Source: an uncultured Sphingomonas sp. (GTDB lineage Bacteria > Pseudomonadota > Alphaproteobacteria > Sphingomonadales > Sphingomonadaceae). Taken from it: a stretch of 64,000 nucleotides of DNA. This document shows, in pieces, positions 41,740-50,523 of this stretch. The notes beneath the pieces are model-generated. The model searched no databases and was not told where the DNA came from. It saw only the letters and a list, made by a program, of their open reading frames with translations. A program made the translations under genes and the position numbers. Position 1 is the first letter of the stretch. Each line of letters opens with the position of its first letter. Location: the NCBI RefSeq assembly GCF_937871615.1, contig NZ_CALMPA010000011.1, positions 1 to 64,000 on the forward strand, given 5' to 3'.

Positions 41740-42080
41740 GTGTTCTATCCCCAAATACGGGCTGCTTCGGCCCGTCGGAGGCCGCCCTATTTCGGTCGCG
41801 CGGCAGCGCGGTGACACTTCGATGACGATGAGCGACCAATTGAGTTCATTTTAATTTCATATTGAGGCGCGCGGCCTCAACCGGGAACGGACGCGCCTCG
41901 GATGAAAATCCACAAATGACAGGGAGTTAGCGCGCGAGGCGCAATCGCCAACCAGCCGGCGGCGCGTGGTTCGCGCGCGACTTTCGACTATCTGAAAATA
42001 AACCGATCGGGGGAAACGGCGTTCATCACCACGCGGCACAGGCCGGTGTGCGAGGAAGGCGCTCCGCTATCGTGCCGGCA
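41740..42080. other. Gap between receptor and small ORF: AT-rich probable promoter region
   Basis: No convincing gene is seen in these ~340 bp. A stretch at 41838-41865 is unusually AT-rich (ATTGAGTTCATTTTAATTTC) and is probably the receptor promoter. The ORFs overlapping it are Arg-rich and without ribosome sites. Confidence 0.5.
41862..41880. promoter_or_regulatory. 7-bp-arm inverted repeat upstream of receptor gene
   Basis: TTGAGGC-GCGCG-GCCTCAA, perfect arms, 122 bp upstream of the receptor start and directly beside the AT-rich promoter-like stretch. Operator or hairpin; which is not decidable. Confidence 0.35.
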
Positions 42081-42188
42081 TCAGCCGAGCAGCGCGAAAG
42101 CGACGCCGAAGATCGTCAGGGCGATGCCGCTCGCACAGGCCAGCAAGCCCATGTCACATTGGCAAACCCCGGAATTGATCCGTTCCAT
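42081..42188 (-). CDS. Possible 35-residue single-span membrane protein
   Basis: MERINSGVCQCDMGLLACAS then GIALTIFGVAFALLG: a short polar head with three cysteines, then one hydrophobic helix. AGGAG lies seven bases before the ATG at 42188. It lies 102 bp after marR on the same strand. Too short for statistical certainty; conservation would be the test. Confidence 0.4.
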   Translation of the reverse strand: MERINSGVCQCDMGLLACASGIALTIFGVAFALLG

Positions 42189-42290
42189 CATCCATCTCCT
42201 GTCCGTCGCGACGCTCTGGCGGCATCTTGCAACAGGAATGATGGAGCGTATCACATGCGTGCGCGGACGCAAGCACATGATGAAGGGCGA

Positions 42291-42719
42291 TCATGCTTCC
42301 TTCAGCGACTCGGCCAATTTGCCCAGCAACGCCGCGAGCACCCCATGTTCCTCGTCGCTGAGCGCGGCGAATTGCTCGGCGAGCAGGCGCTGGCGCAGCG
42401 GTTCGCCGGCGGCGAGCGCACGCGCGCCAGCCGCGGTGATCGCGACTCGCTTGACGCGCCGGTCAGCGGGATCGGCAACGCGCTCGACCAGGTGATCGCG
42501 CTCCAGCCCGTCGAGCGCCTCCGTCACGGTGCGTGGCGCGAGATCGAACAACTCGGCGATATCCGCCGCGCGCGCCGTGCCATCCCGCGACTGGACGAAC
42601 AGCAGCATCCTGGTCCGCGCAAGCGACGTGCCTTCACGCGCAAGCTCGCGATTCAGGCGCCGCTGGACGTGAAGATAGACGGTCGCGAGGTTCTTGATGA
42701 GTTGATCGTCGCATTTCAT
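42291..42719 (-). CDS. MarR family transcriptional regulator
   Basis: A 142-residue repressor. The winged helix is TARAADIAELFDLAPRTVTE ALDGLERDHLVERVADPADRR, a typical MarR recognition helix plus wing. The dimerisation helices are at the ends. The start at 42719 (MKCDDQL) is preferred over the longer frame. It is divergent from the EmrA-EmrB-NodT efflux operon with a palindromic operator candidate 10 bp upstream of its start, a layout like emrR-emrAB. It probably responds to a toxic hydrophobic or phenolic ligand. Confidence 0.92.
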   Translation of the reverse strand: MKCDDQLIKNLATVYLHVQRRLNRELAREGTSLARTRMLLFVQSRDGTARAADIAELFDLAPRTVTEALDGLERDHLVERVADPADRRVKRVAITAAGARALAAGEPLRQRLLAEQFAALSDEEHGVLAALLGKLAESLKEA

Positions 42720-42728
42720 GAGGAACCT

Positions 42729-42743
42729 CAATACATGGTATTG
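42729..42743. promoter_or_regulatory. MarR operator candidate CAATAC-ATG-GTATTG
   Basis: Perfect 6-bp arms with a 3-nt spacer, in the 80-bp gap between marR and emrA. The 15-bp size fits MarR-family operators. It lies just upstream of the regulator start and about 57 bp before emrA. Confidence 0.7.
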
Positions 42744-42799
42744 CATTATGCTGCAACTGCGAGCATTGGGGCGCCCGCCAACCGAATCCAGGAACCATC

Positions 42800-43957
42800 A
42801 TGGCCGATCAGACGCCCGACCCCATCGCGACGCAGCCGGCGGAGGAACGCCCCTCCCCGCTGAAGAATCCGCGCGTCCGCCTGATCCTCATCATCGTCAT
42901 CGCGGGCGCGCTGATCGGCGGAATCGCCTGGTTCATCCGCTACGAAAGCTTCGGAAAGTTCCAGCAATCGACCAACGACGCCTATGTGCAGGCGGATGCG
43001 GTTACGGTGTCGCCGAAGATTTCCGGCTATGTCGACAAGGTGTTCGTCGCCGACAATCAGGCGGTGAAGGCTGGCGAGCCGCTGCTCCGGATCGACCCGC
43101 GCGACTATGATGCGCAGGCCGCGCAGAGCCGGGCGCAGATCGACGTGGCGAAAGCCAATGCCGCCGGCGTACAGGCGCAGATCAGCGAGCAGCAGGCCGC
43201 GATCGTCCGCGCGCGCGCCGATCTCGCCGCCGCGCGGACCGCCGCTGCCTTCGCGCATAGCGAGGCGGCACGCTACCAGCCACTCGCCGCGTCGGGCGCG
43301 GAAACCCGCGAGCGGCTCTCGCAGCTCCGCAACGACGCGGTTCAGGCCGATGCCAAGGTCGCGGCGGCTGGGGCCGCGCTGGTCAGCGCCGAACGCCGCG
43401 TCGGCACGCTTCTGGCACAGGTCAAACAGGCGCTGGCGCAGGGCGAGGGCGCGCGCGCGCAACTCGCCGCCGCGAACACCAATGTCGGCGCAACCCTGAT
43501 CCGCGCCGCGATCGACGGGCGCGTCGGCAACAAGACCGTGCGGCAGGGCCAGTTCGTTCAGGCCGCGACCCGCCTGATGACGCTGGTGCCGGTGCGCGAT
43601 CTATATATCGACGCCAATTTCAAGGAAACGCAGCTTGGGCTGGTGCGGGTCGGCCAGCCGGTGTCGGTGCGCGTCGATGCGCTTCCCGGCGTGGAGATTC
43701 CGGGCCGCGTCGCCAGCGTCTCGCCGGGCACGGGCGCGCAATTCTCGGTGCTGCCGCCGCAGAACGCCACGGGCAATTTCACCAAGATCGTCCAGCGCGT
43801 GCCGGTGCGGATCGCGATCAGCCCCGGGCCGGAGACGCGCGCGTTGCTCGTGCCGGGCCTGTCGGTCGAGGTTACCGTCGATACCCGTTCGGCAAAGGAT
43901 GCCGCGAGCCGCATCCGGCGCGAGCAGGAACAGCATAACGAGCGGATCGGAAAATGA
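42800..43957 (+). CDS. emrA: EmrA-type HlyD-family periplasmic adaptor
   Basis: A 385-residue membrane fusion protein. A single N-terminal membrane segment (VRLILIIVIAGALIGGIAWF) precedes a biotinyl-lipoyl-like domain (NDAYVQADAVTVSPKISGYV), a coiled-coil hairpin (~residues 95-215, Ala/Gln-rich) and a second lipoyl half and beta-barrel (ATLIRAAIDGRVGNKTVRQGQFVQ, VYIDANFKETQL). It links the EmrB pump to the outer-membrane channel. It starts after AGGA and overlaps emrB by ATGA (4 bp). Confidence 0.95.
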   Translation: MADQTPDPIATQPAEERPSPLKNPRVRLILIIVIAGALIGGIAWFIRYESFGKFQQSTNDAYVQADAVTVSPKISGYVDKVFVADNQAVKAGEPLLRIDPRDYDAQAAQSRAQIDVAKANAAGVQAQISEQQAAIVRARADLAAARTAAAFAHSEAARYQPLAASGAETRERLSQLRNDAVQADAKVAAAGAALVSAERRVGTLLAQVKQALAQGEGARAQLAAANTNVGATLIRAAIDGRVGNKTVRQGQFVQAATRLMTLVPVRDLYIDANFKETQLGLVRVGQPVSVRVDALPGVEIPGRVASVSPGTGAQFSVLPPQNATGNFTKIVQRVPVRIAISPGPETRALLVPGLSVEVTVDTRSAKDAASRIRREQEQHNERIGK

Positions 43958-45534
43958 GCGCCGCCACCGCCGATGCGCCGCACGGCGCCGCGGCAACATC
44001 CCGACAGGGATTGCCGGAACGCGCCGACGCCGCCGCCTGGCTGGCGGTGGGCGCGGGCAGCCTCGGCGCGATGATGGCGACGCTAGACATCTCGATCGTC
44101 AATTCGTCGCTCCCCACGATCCAGGGCGAGATCGGCGCGAGCGCGACGGAAGGAACCTGGATCGCCACCGCCTATCTGGTGGCGGAAATCGTCATCATCC
44201 CGCTTTCGGCATGGCTGGAACGGATGCTCGGCCTGCGCACCTTCCTGCTGATCGCCACGATATTGTTCACCGGCTTCTCGATGCTGTGCGGCATTTCGAC
44301 CAACCTGACGATGATGATTATCGGGCGGGTCGGCCAGGGCTTCACCGGCGGGGCGCTGATCCCCACCGCGATGACGATCATCGCCACGCGATTGCCCCGA
44401 TCGCAGCAGCCGATCGGCAATGCGCTGTTCGGCGTCACCGCGATCCTGGGGCCGGTGCTCGGGCCGCTGGTGGGCGGCTGGCTGACCGAGAATGTGAGCT
44501 GGCATTACGCCTTCTTCATCAACCTGCCGATCGGCATCATGCTCGTCACGCTGCTGCTCGTCGCGATGCCGCATCGCAAGGCGCATCTCGGCGAATTGTT
44601 CAACGCCGACTGGATGGGAATCGCCGGCCTCGCGCTCGGCCTCGGCGGGCTGACCGTGGTGCTGGAGGAGGGCCAGCGCGAGCAATGGTTCCAGAGCCGC
44701 GAGATCGTTATCCTGTCGCTGGTTTCCGCGCTCGGCTTCATCCTGCTGTTCGCCGGGCAGGTTTTCGCCAAGCGCCCGGTAATCAAGCTTCGCCTGCTGC
44801 TCGATCGCCAGTTCGGATCGGTGGCGATGATGGGGATCGTCGTCGGCATGGTGCTGTACGGCACCTCTTACGTGATCCCGCAATTCCTCGCCGCGATCGC
44901 CGATTATGATGCGCTTCAGGCGGGCAAGATCGTGCTGCTGTCGGGCATCCCCAGCCTGATGCTGATGCCGTTCACCCCATTGATGATCCGGCACATTGAT
45001 ATCCGCATCGCCGTGGCCGCCGGCTTGCTCATCATGGCATCGAGCTGCTGGCTCGACACCACGCTCTCCGCGCAATCGGCCGGCGGCGCCTTCGTCGAAT
45101 CGCAATTGCTGCGCGGCATCGGCACGATCCTGTGCTTCCTGTTCCTCAATCAGGCCGCGATCGCTTCGGTTTCGGCGGAGGATGCCGGCGACGCGGCGGG
45201 ATTGTTCAACGCGGTGCGCAACCTTGGCGGCTCGTTCGCGCTGGCGGGAATCGCGACGGTCCAGGATCAGCGGATGTGGCTGCACAGCCGGCGGATCGAG
45301 GCGTCGCTCGATGCCAATTCGGGGCTGGTGCAGGATTATCTCGCGGGCCTCGGCCAGATGCTGGGCGGGGCGGATGCGGCGCTGCGTGCCATGGCCGGCA
45401 CGATCCAGCGCGAGGCGCTGGTGATGACCTTCAACGATATCTTCTGGCTGCTCGCGGTCGGCATAGCGATCGTGGTTCCCCTCGTCCTGTTCCTGCGACC
45501 GCTGCCCAAGGGGCAGGCGATCGCGATGCACTGA
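43954..45534 (+). CDS. emrB: EmrB-type DHA2 family multidrug efflux permease
   Basis: A 526-residue MFS transporter with 14 hydrophobic segments. MMATLDISIVNSSLPTIQGEIG is the DHA2 motif around helix 1, IATAYLVAEIVIIPLSAWLE follows, and FGVTAILGPVLGPLVGGWLT is motif C of drug antiporters. It is translationally coupled to emrA and followed 14 bp later by the outer-membrane factor. Substrates are likely hydrophobic drugs, uncouplers or phenolics. Confidence 0.95.
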   Translation: MSAATADAPHGAAATSRQGLPERADAAAWLAVGAGSLGAMMATLDISIVNSSLPTIQGEIGASATEGTWIATAYLVAEIVIIPLSAWLERMLGLRTFLLIATILFTGFSMLCGISTNLTMMIIGRVGQGFTGGALIPTAMTIIATRLPRSQQPIGNALFGVTAILGPVLGPLVGGWLTENVSWHYAFFINLPIGIMLVTLLLVAMPHRKAHLGELFNADWMGIAGLALGLGGLTVVLEEGQREQWFQSREIVILSLVSALGFILLFAGQVFAKRPVIKLRLLLDRQFGSVAMMGIVVGMVLYGTSYVIPQFLAAIADYDALQAGKIVLLSGIPSLMLMPFTPLMIRHIDIRIAVAAGLLIMASSCWLDTTLSAQSAGGAFVESQLLRGIGTILCFLFLNQAAIASVSAEDAGDAAGLFNAVRNLGGSFALAGIATVQDQRMWLHSRRIEASLDANSGLVQDYLAGLGQMLGGADAALRAMAGTIQREALVMTFNDIFWLLAVGIAIVVPLVLFLRPLPKGQAIAMH

Positions 45535-45547
45535 GGTTTCCTGAAAA

Positions 45548-46969
45548 ATGCGTACCCCCCTGATCCTTCTGCCGCTTGTCGCGCTGGCCGCCTGTACGGT
45601 CGGCCCCGATTATGGCGGCCCGGCACCCGCCGGCGCGGCCCGGCCCCCGGCCGGATTCGTCCGCGCCGCGGACGGCACGATCAACGCCGCGCCCGGTGTC
45701 GCGCCATGGTGGAACACGCTGGGCGACACCGCGCTTGACGAGCTGGAGCGCCGCGCGCTTGCCGCCAACCCCAATGTGCAGATCGCCGAGGCGCGGCTGA
45801 AACAGGCGCGCGCGTCGATGCGGCTGGAGCGGGCGAACGGCCTACCGAGCGGCAATGCGCAGGCAACCTTCGTCCACGCGCAATTGCCCGGCGTCAACTT
45901 CGGCGGATCGGGCGGGGGCGGATCGACCGCGCTCAACCTTTATAACGCCGGCTTCGACGCGAGCTGGGAGATCGATCTGTTCGGCGGCCAGCGCCGCAAG
46001 GTGGAAGCGGCGCAGGCTTCGATCGGCGCGGCTGAGGCCAGGCTCGCCGATGCGCAGGTGTCGCTGACCGCCGACATCGCCCAGACCTATATCAACCTGC
46101 GCGATCGCCAGCAGCGCATCGTGCTGGCGCGGCAGGCAGCCGAGCGCCAGCACGCGATGCTGAAGCTCACCGAACAGCGCCACACCGCCGGCACCGCATC
46201 GGCGCTGGATGTGGAACGGCTGCGCAATCTCGCCGAGCAGAGCGACGCCGCGATCCTGCCGCTCACCGCCGAGCGTGACGCCTATCTCAACGCGCTCGCC
46301 ACGCTGGTCGGCGAGGCGCCGGGCGCGCTCGATGCGGTGCTGGGCGATACGCGCGCGGTGCCGCTGCCTCCGGCGCAAGTCGCGGTGGGCGATCCCGCCG
46401 CATTGCTCCAGCGCCGCCCCGACGTGCGCGCGGCGGAGCGTCAGCTTGCCGCGGCAACCGCGAAGATCGGCGTGGCGGAAGCCGCGAAATTCCCCCGGCT
46501 CAGCTTCATGGGGTTGATCGGGATCGGCGGCAGCAAGCCAGGCGACCTGTTCGATCTCGGCAATCTCTCCGCGATCGCCGCGCCGCAACTTTCGTGGAAC
46601 TTCCTCGATTTCGGGCGCAATGCCGCGCGGGTCGGGCAGGCGGAGGGCGCGCGTGACGAGGCGGCGGCGCAATATCGCGGCGCGGTGCTGGGGGCGCTGC
46701 GCGACGCGGAGGATTCGCTCTCGCGCTATGCCGCGCGGCGGCTGACGGTGGCGAGCGCGGCGCGCAGCCTCGCCTCCGCCGATCGCGCGGCGCGGTTGAT
46801 GCGCCAGCGCTTCGACGCCGGCACCGCGACGATGATCGACGTGCTCGATGCCGAGCGCCAGCGCGCGTCCGCCGAACAATCGCTGAGTCAGGCGACCGCC
46901 GTGATGACGAACGACTATATCGCGATCCAGAAGGCGCTTGGCCTCGGCTGGGAAACCGCCAGGCCTTAG
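45548..46969 (+). CDS. NodT-family outer-membrane efflux channel lipoprotein
   Basis: A 473-residue outer-membrane factor of the TolC/OprM type. The lipobox LVALAAC is at residues 10-16. Paired helical repeats: LDELERRALAANPNVQIAEA RLKQARASMRLERA and the second-half equivalent around LLQRRPDVRAAERQLAAATA; the beta strands are marked by ASWEIDLFGGQRRKVEAAQA and LSWNFLDFGRNAARVGQAEG. It completes the tripartite efflux system with emrA and emrB. Confidence 0.95.
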   Translation: MRTPLILLPLVALAACTVGPDYGGPAPAGAARPPAGFVRAADGTINAAPGVAPWWNTLGDTALDELERRALAANPNVQIAEARLKQARASMRLERANGLPSGNAQATFVHAQLPGVNFGGSGGGGSTALNLYNAGFDASWEIDLFGGQRRKVEAAQASIGAAEARLADAQVSLTADIAQTYINLRDRQQRIVLARQAAERQHAMLKLTEQRHTAGTASALDVERLRNLAEQSDAAILPLTAERDAYLNALATLVGEAPGALDAVLGDTRAVPLPPAQVAVGDPAALLQRRPDVRAAERQLAAATAKIGVAEAAKFPRLSFMGLIGIGGSKPGDLFDLGNLSAIAAPQLSWNFLDFGRNAARVGQAEGARDEAAAQYRGAVLGALRDAEDSLSRYAARRLTVASAARSLASADRAARLMRQRFDAGTATMIDVLDAERQRASAEQSLSQATAVMTNDYIAIQKALGLGWETARP

Positions 46970-48366
46970 TCTTCGGCGAAGCTGAGCGCGGAGAGGCCGC
47001 GCTCCCGATCGTTGACCAGCAGCGCGCGCCCCTCGGGCGCGGCGGAGCGTTGTGGGCAGGCGGCGCGCAGGCAGGCACGGCAGCCGAGCCCGATCGGCGT
47101 TGCCGCACCGCTCAGATCGAGCCCGCGCGCGGCGGCCAGCCCCGCCGAATGCGCCGCGGCGACGCCCAGCCCGACGGCGAATTCCGCCACCACCTCATGC
47201 GGGGCGGCATCGGCGCGGCCACCGGGCGCGCCGACAGCGCGCGCCTGCATCACCCAGCGCGCGCCATCCTCCAGCTCCACCAGTTGCACCGCGAGGCCGC
47301 CCGGCCGATCAAACGCGCGATGCAGCCGCCACAAGGGGCAGCGCCCGTTCGCCTCCACCAGCGCGGCCCCGCTCGCCCCGGCGTAACGCTTCGACACCTG
47401 CCCCGCGCGATCAATGCGGATCATGAAAAAGGCAAGGCCACGCGCGCCGACACGTTGCAGCGTGGTCAGCCGGTGGGCAACCTGCTCGAAGCTCGCGCCG
47501 AAGCGGCGTTCGAGCAGGCTCACGTCATAGCCGGTCGCCTCGCACGCCCGCAGGAAACGCGCATAGGGCATCATCACCGCGGCGGCGAAATAGCTCGCGA
47601 GATGGCGGCGGAACAACCGCTCGGCGTTGCGATCGGCGAAGCCCGCACCACGCGCGAGCGCGTCAATCTCCGCCCGCGCCTCAAGCTGCGCGAGTTGCGC
47701 CGCCAGCGCGAAGGTTCGCGCGGGCGGATCGAGCAGTTCATTGAGCTGCAATTGCCGCGCGTGGAGATCGAGGCGACGTAGCAGATCGGGCATCACGTCC
47801 GCCGGGAGGATGCGGATCGACAGGCCGTGCCTGACGCGCAGGCGCTCCACCAGCCCGGCGTAGAGATCCGCGCCGACCAGCCGCACCTCATCGGCGAGCG
47901 ATTCCGCCGCCGCGTCGAGATCGGGGAAATGGTTGCGCCAGCGTTCGATCTCGCGGCGCACCGCGGTCATCGCATCGTCCCGCGCTTCTCCGACCGCCGC
48001 CACCCCGCCACCGGCGCGATCGAAGGCCCGCGCGAACGCCTCCGCCCCGCCGGGCGCGGCGGCAAGCCATTCCTCCACCTCATGCCGGTCGATTTCCAGA
48101 TCGGCGAACAACGGATCCGCCAGCCGCCGACGGATCGCCGCCGCGCCCCCGCCCGGCTCGCCCGCCGCCAGCGCGCGCGGATCGAAATCGAATTGCTCCG
48201 CCAGCCGCACCAGGAGCGCGGCGGGAAGCGCGCGCTGGTTGCGCTCGATCAGGTTGAGATAACTCGGCGAGATCGCGAGCATCTCCGCCATCGCCGCCTG
48301 TGTCAGCCCAGTGCGCCGCCTGAGCCGCCGCACCGCATGACCCGCCAGCAGCTTGTCCCGCGCCAT
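46966..48366 (-). CDS. ScfR/RamB-like HTH regulator (XRE + ImmA/IrrE-like)
   Basis: A 466-residue regulator. Residues ~10-70 form an XRE helix-turn-helix (LRRRTGLTQAAMAEMLAISP SYLNLIERN). A peptidase-like central domain follows (LRVRHGLSIRILPADVMPDL ... LAAQLAQLEARAEIDALARG, RHLASYFAAAVMMPYARFLR), then a C-terminal cysteine region (LGCRACLRAACPQRS), likely a metal or [Fe-S]-binding site. This is the short-chain fatty-acyl-CoA regulator family, of which RamB and ScfR control glyoxylate and acetate genes. It is divergent from aceA, its likely target, and its 3' end overlaps the efflux channel gene by 4 bp. Confidence 0.9.
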   Translation of the reverse strand: MARDKLLAGHAVRRLRRRTGLTQAAMAEMLAISPSYLNLIERNQRALPAALLVRLAEQFDFDPRALAAGEPGGGAAAIRRRLADPLFADLEIDRHEVEEWLAAAPGGAEAFARAFDRAGGGVAAVGEARDDAMTAVRREIERWRNHFPDLDAAAESLADEVRLVGADLYAGLVERLRVRHGLSIRILPADVMPDLLRRLDLHARQLQLNELLDPPARTFALAAQLAQLEARAEIDALARGAGFADRNAERLFRRHLASYFAAAVMMPYARFLRACEATGYDVSLLERRFGASFEQVAHRLTTLQRVGARGLAFFMIRIDRAGQVSKRYAGASGAALVEANGRCPLWRLHRAFDRPGGLAVQLVELEDGARWVMQARAVGAPGGRADAAPHEVVAEFAVGLGVAAAHSAGLAAARGLDLSGAATPIGLGCRACLRAACPQRSAAPEGRALLVNDRERGLSALSFAED

Positions 48367-48380
48367 TGCCCTACCTTTTC

Positions 48381-48394
48381 GTAAAATACTTTAC
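48381..48394. promoter_or_regulatory. Inverted repeat GTAAA-ATAC-TTTAC near the regulator start
   Basis: Perfect 5-bp arms around a 4-nt centre, 14 bp upstream of the ScfR-like start codon, in an unusually AT-rich part of the gap to aceA. It is a candidate binding site by which the regulator controls itself and the divergent aceA unit. Confidence 0.55.
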
Positions 48395-48528
48395 AATAAT
48401 ACTCATATTAACGCGTTTCACGCCACCGCGCGACACGATTTCGGTGCGATTACGGCTCTTGCGGCGCGTTTTCGTGGATTATCACACTTCCATCCGGCGG
48501 CCACGCCGAACGAAGCAGGAGCCACGAC

Positions 48529-48684
48529 ATGACCAAGGAGCCACAGCGCGCCCGCGCCGTGTTTTCGACCGAGGACTTCGATCTGATGAAGGAAGCGGTC
48601 GCCAGCTACGTGAAGCAGATCGCCGACGATCCGCGCTCGGCCAAATTCTCAAACCTCTATCACCGCCTCGGCCGCCTCGGCTGA
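48529..48684 (+). CDS. 51-residue ORF in front of aceA, unknown function
   Basis: MTKEPQRARAVFSTEDFDLM then KEAVASYVKQIADDPRSAKF and SNLYHRLGRLG. It is hydrophilic, without a signal peptide, and has AGGAG eight bases before the ATG. Translation and coding-style codon use (GC-rich third positions) support a real gene. It sits 96 bp before aceA with a hairpin in between, probably in the same transcript. It is not a classical attenuation leader: no runs of one amino acid. I do not recognise a family. Confidence 0.65.
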   Translation: MTKEPQRARAVFSTEDFDLMKEAVASYVKQIADDPRSAKFSNLYHRLGRLG

Positions 48685-48708
48685 CCACCAGTTCCTGGGG
48701 AGGAAAGG

Positions 48709-48739
48709 TGTCCGCCGGCGCCGCGCGCGTCGGCGGACA
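48709..48739 (+). other. Stem-loop in the leader between the small ORF and aceA
   Basis: TGTCCGCCG (48709-48717) with CGGCGGACA (48731-48739), perfect 9 bp, 13-nt loop. It is transcribed upstream of the aceA ribosome site (AAGGAG at 48766). It lacks a T-tract, so it may be an mRNA processing or stability element. Confidence 0.6.
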
Positions 48740-48780
48740 TTTCCAGCGCCCGGCCAGCATAGTCGAAGGAGCAATATTCC

Positions 48781-50376
48781 GTGACCTATCAGGAAAAGAT
48801 CGCCGGCGCCGACACGCTGATCCGCAGCTTCAACGGAAGCTGGGACGGGATCGACGCGGAGGCGGTGGCGCGGATGCAGTTGCAGAACCGCTTCCGCACC
48901 GGGCTGGATATCGCGCGCCATACCGCCGCGATCATGCGCCGCGACATGGCCGCTTATGACGCCGATCCGGCGGCCTACACCCAGTCGCTCGGCTGCTGGC
49001 ACGGCTTCATCGGGCAGCAGAAGCTCATCTCGATCAAGAAGCATTTCGGCACGACCAGGGGGAAATACCTCTATCTCTCCGGCTGGATGGTCGCGGCGCT
49101 GCGCAGCGATTTCGGCCCGCTGCCCGATCAGTCGATGCACGAAAAGACCAGCGTTCCCGCGCTGATCGAGGAACTCTACACGTTCCTGAAGCAAGCCGAT
49201 GCGCGCGAACTGGGCATGATGTTTCGCGATCTCGATGCCGCGCGCGAGAGCGGCAATGAGATGGAGGCGCAGCGCCTCACCAACGCGATCGACAATTACG
49301 AAACGCATGTCGTGCCGATCATCGCCGATATCGACGCAGGCTTCGGCAATGCCGAGGCGACCTATCTGCTTGCCAAAAAGATGATCGAGGCCGGGGCCTG
49401 CGCGCTCCAGATCGAGAATCAGGTGTCCGACGAGAAACAGTGCGGCCATCAGGACGGCAAGGTCACCGTGCCGCACGAGGATTTCCTCCAGAAGGTCCGC
49501 GCCTGCCGTTATGCGTTCCTCGAACTGGGCGTGGACGACGGGATCATCGTCACGCGCACCGATTCGCTCGGCGCGGGGCTCACCAAGCAGATCGCGTACA
49601 GCACGGAAAAAGGCGATCTGGGCGATCAGTATAATGCCTTCCTCGATTGCGAGGAGGTGACCGACCTTTCCACCCTGCGCGGCGACGTGGTGATCGAGCG
49701 CGACGGCAGGCTGATGCGCCCGAAGCGGCTGCCGTCGAACCTCTATCAGTTCCGCGAGGGCACGGGCGCGGATCGTTGCGTGCTCGACTGCATCACCAGC
49801 CTTCAGAACGGGGCGGACCTGCTGTGGATCGAGACGGAGAAGCCGCATATCGAGCAGATCGCCGGCATGGTCGATCGCATCCGGGAAGTCGTGCCCAATG
49901 CGAAGCTGGTTTATAACAATTCGCCTAGCTTCAACTGGACGCTCAACTTCCGCCAGCAGGTCTATGATCGCTGGGCGGCGGCGGCGAAGGACGTATCATC
50001 CTATGATCGCGCGCGCCTGATGAGCGTCGATTACGACGATACCGATCTGGCACGCGAGGCGGACGAGCGCATCCGCACCTTCCAGAAGGACGCGGCGGCG
50101 CGGGCGGGGATCTTCCACCACCTCATCACGCTGCCGACCTATCACACCGCCGCGCTCAGCACCGACAATCTCGCCCGCGAATATTTCGGCGACGCGGCTA
50201 TGCTGGGCTATGTCAAAAGCGTGCAGCGGCAGGAAATCCGCCAGGGCATCGCCTGCGTGAAGCACCAGAACATGTCCGGCTCCGACATCGGCGACGATCA
50301 CAAGGAATATTTCGCTGGAGAAGCCGCGCTGAAGGCCGGCGGCAAGCACAATACGATGAACCAGTTCGCGGCGTAG
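48781..50376 (+). CDS. aceA: Isocitrate lyase
   Basis: A 531-residue enzyme of the glyoxylate shunt, splitting isocitrate into glyoxylate and succinate. It starts at GTG. The active-site KQCGH loop (variant of KKCGH) is in VSDEKQCGHQDGKVTVPHED, preceded by IIADIDAGFGNAEATYLLAK; NNSPSFNWTLNF and YFGDAAMLGYVKSVQRQEIR are further signatures. The length (531) is the longer class of ICL found in sphingomonads and Pseudomonas, not the ~430-residue E. coli type. No malate synthase gene is adjacent. Confidence 0.95.
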   Translation: MTYQEKIAGADTLIRSFNGSWDGIDAEAVARMQLQNRFRTGLDIARHTAAIMRRDMAAYDADPAAYTQSLGCWHGFIGQQKLISIKKHFGTTRGKYLYLSGWMVAALRSDFGPLPDQSMHEKTSVPALIEELYTFLKQADARELGMMFRDLDAARESGNEMEAQRLTNAIDNYETHVVPIIADIDAGFGNAEATYLLAKKMIEAGACALQIENQVSDEKQCGHQDGKVTVPHEDFLQKVRACRYAFLELGVDDGIIVTRTDSLGAGLTKQIAYSTEKGDLGDQYNAFLDCEEVTDLSTLRGDVVIERDGRLMRPKRLPSNLYQFREGTGADRCVLDCITSLQNGADLLWIETEKPHIEQIAGMVDRIREVVPNAKLVYNNSPSFNWTLNFRQQVYDRWAAAAKDVSSYDRARLMSVDYDDTDLAREADERIRTFQKDAAARAGIFHHLITLPTYHTAALSTDNLAREYFGDAAMLGYVKSVQRQEIRQGIACVKHQNMSGSDIGDDHKEYFAGEAALKAGGKHNTMNQFAA

Positions 50377-50425
50377 TTCGCACGCAGGTAGCGATGCAAC
50401 CTGCGAGACGAACAAGCCCGGCCGG

Positions 50426-50447
50426 CGGCGGGTGCCCGCACCCGCCG
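50426..50447. terminator. Hairpin after aceA
   Basis: CGGCGGGTGC directly inverted as GCACCCGCCG with a 2-nt centre, 50 bp after the aceA stop. The stem is effectively eight or nine pairs. No T-tract. Confidence 0.5.
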
Positions 50448-50488
50448 GTCGACGGCGCGGCTCCGCCGCGACGCTACTCCCTCAACAG

Positions 50489-50510
50489 CCCCTCCCCTTC
50501 AGGGGAGGGG
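50489..50510. repeat. G/C-block extragenic hairpin (family C, copy 1)
   Basis: CCCCTCCCC-TTCA-GGGGAGGGG, a perfect 9-bp stem between the convergent aceA and sdaA genes. The identical 22-mer occurs at 56057-56078. Confidence 0.8.
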
Positions 50511-50523
50511 CTTGCTCGCCCCC

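Noticed and set aside
41857-42039. 60-residue frame upstream of the TonB-dependent receptor
   Set aside because: Arg-rich, no ribosome site, and overlaps the AT-rich promoter-like stretch.
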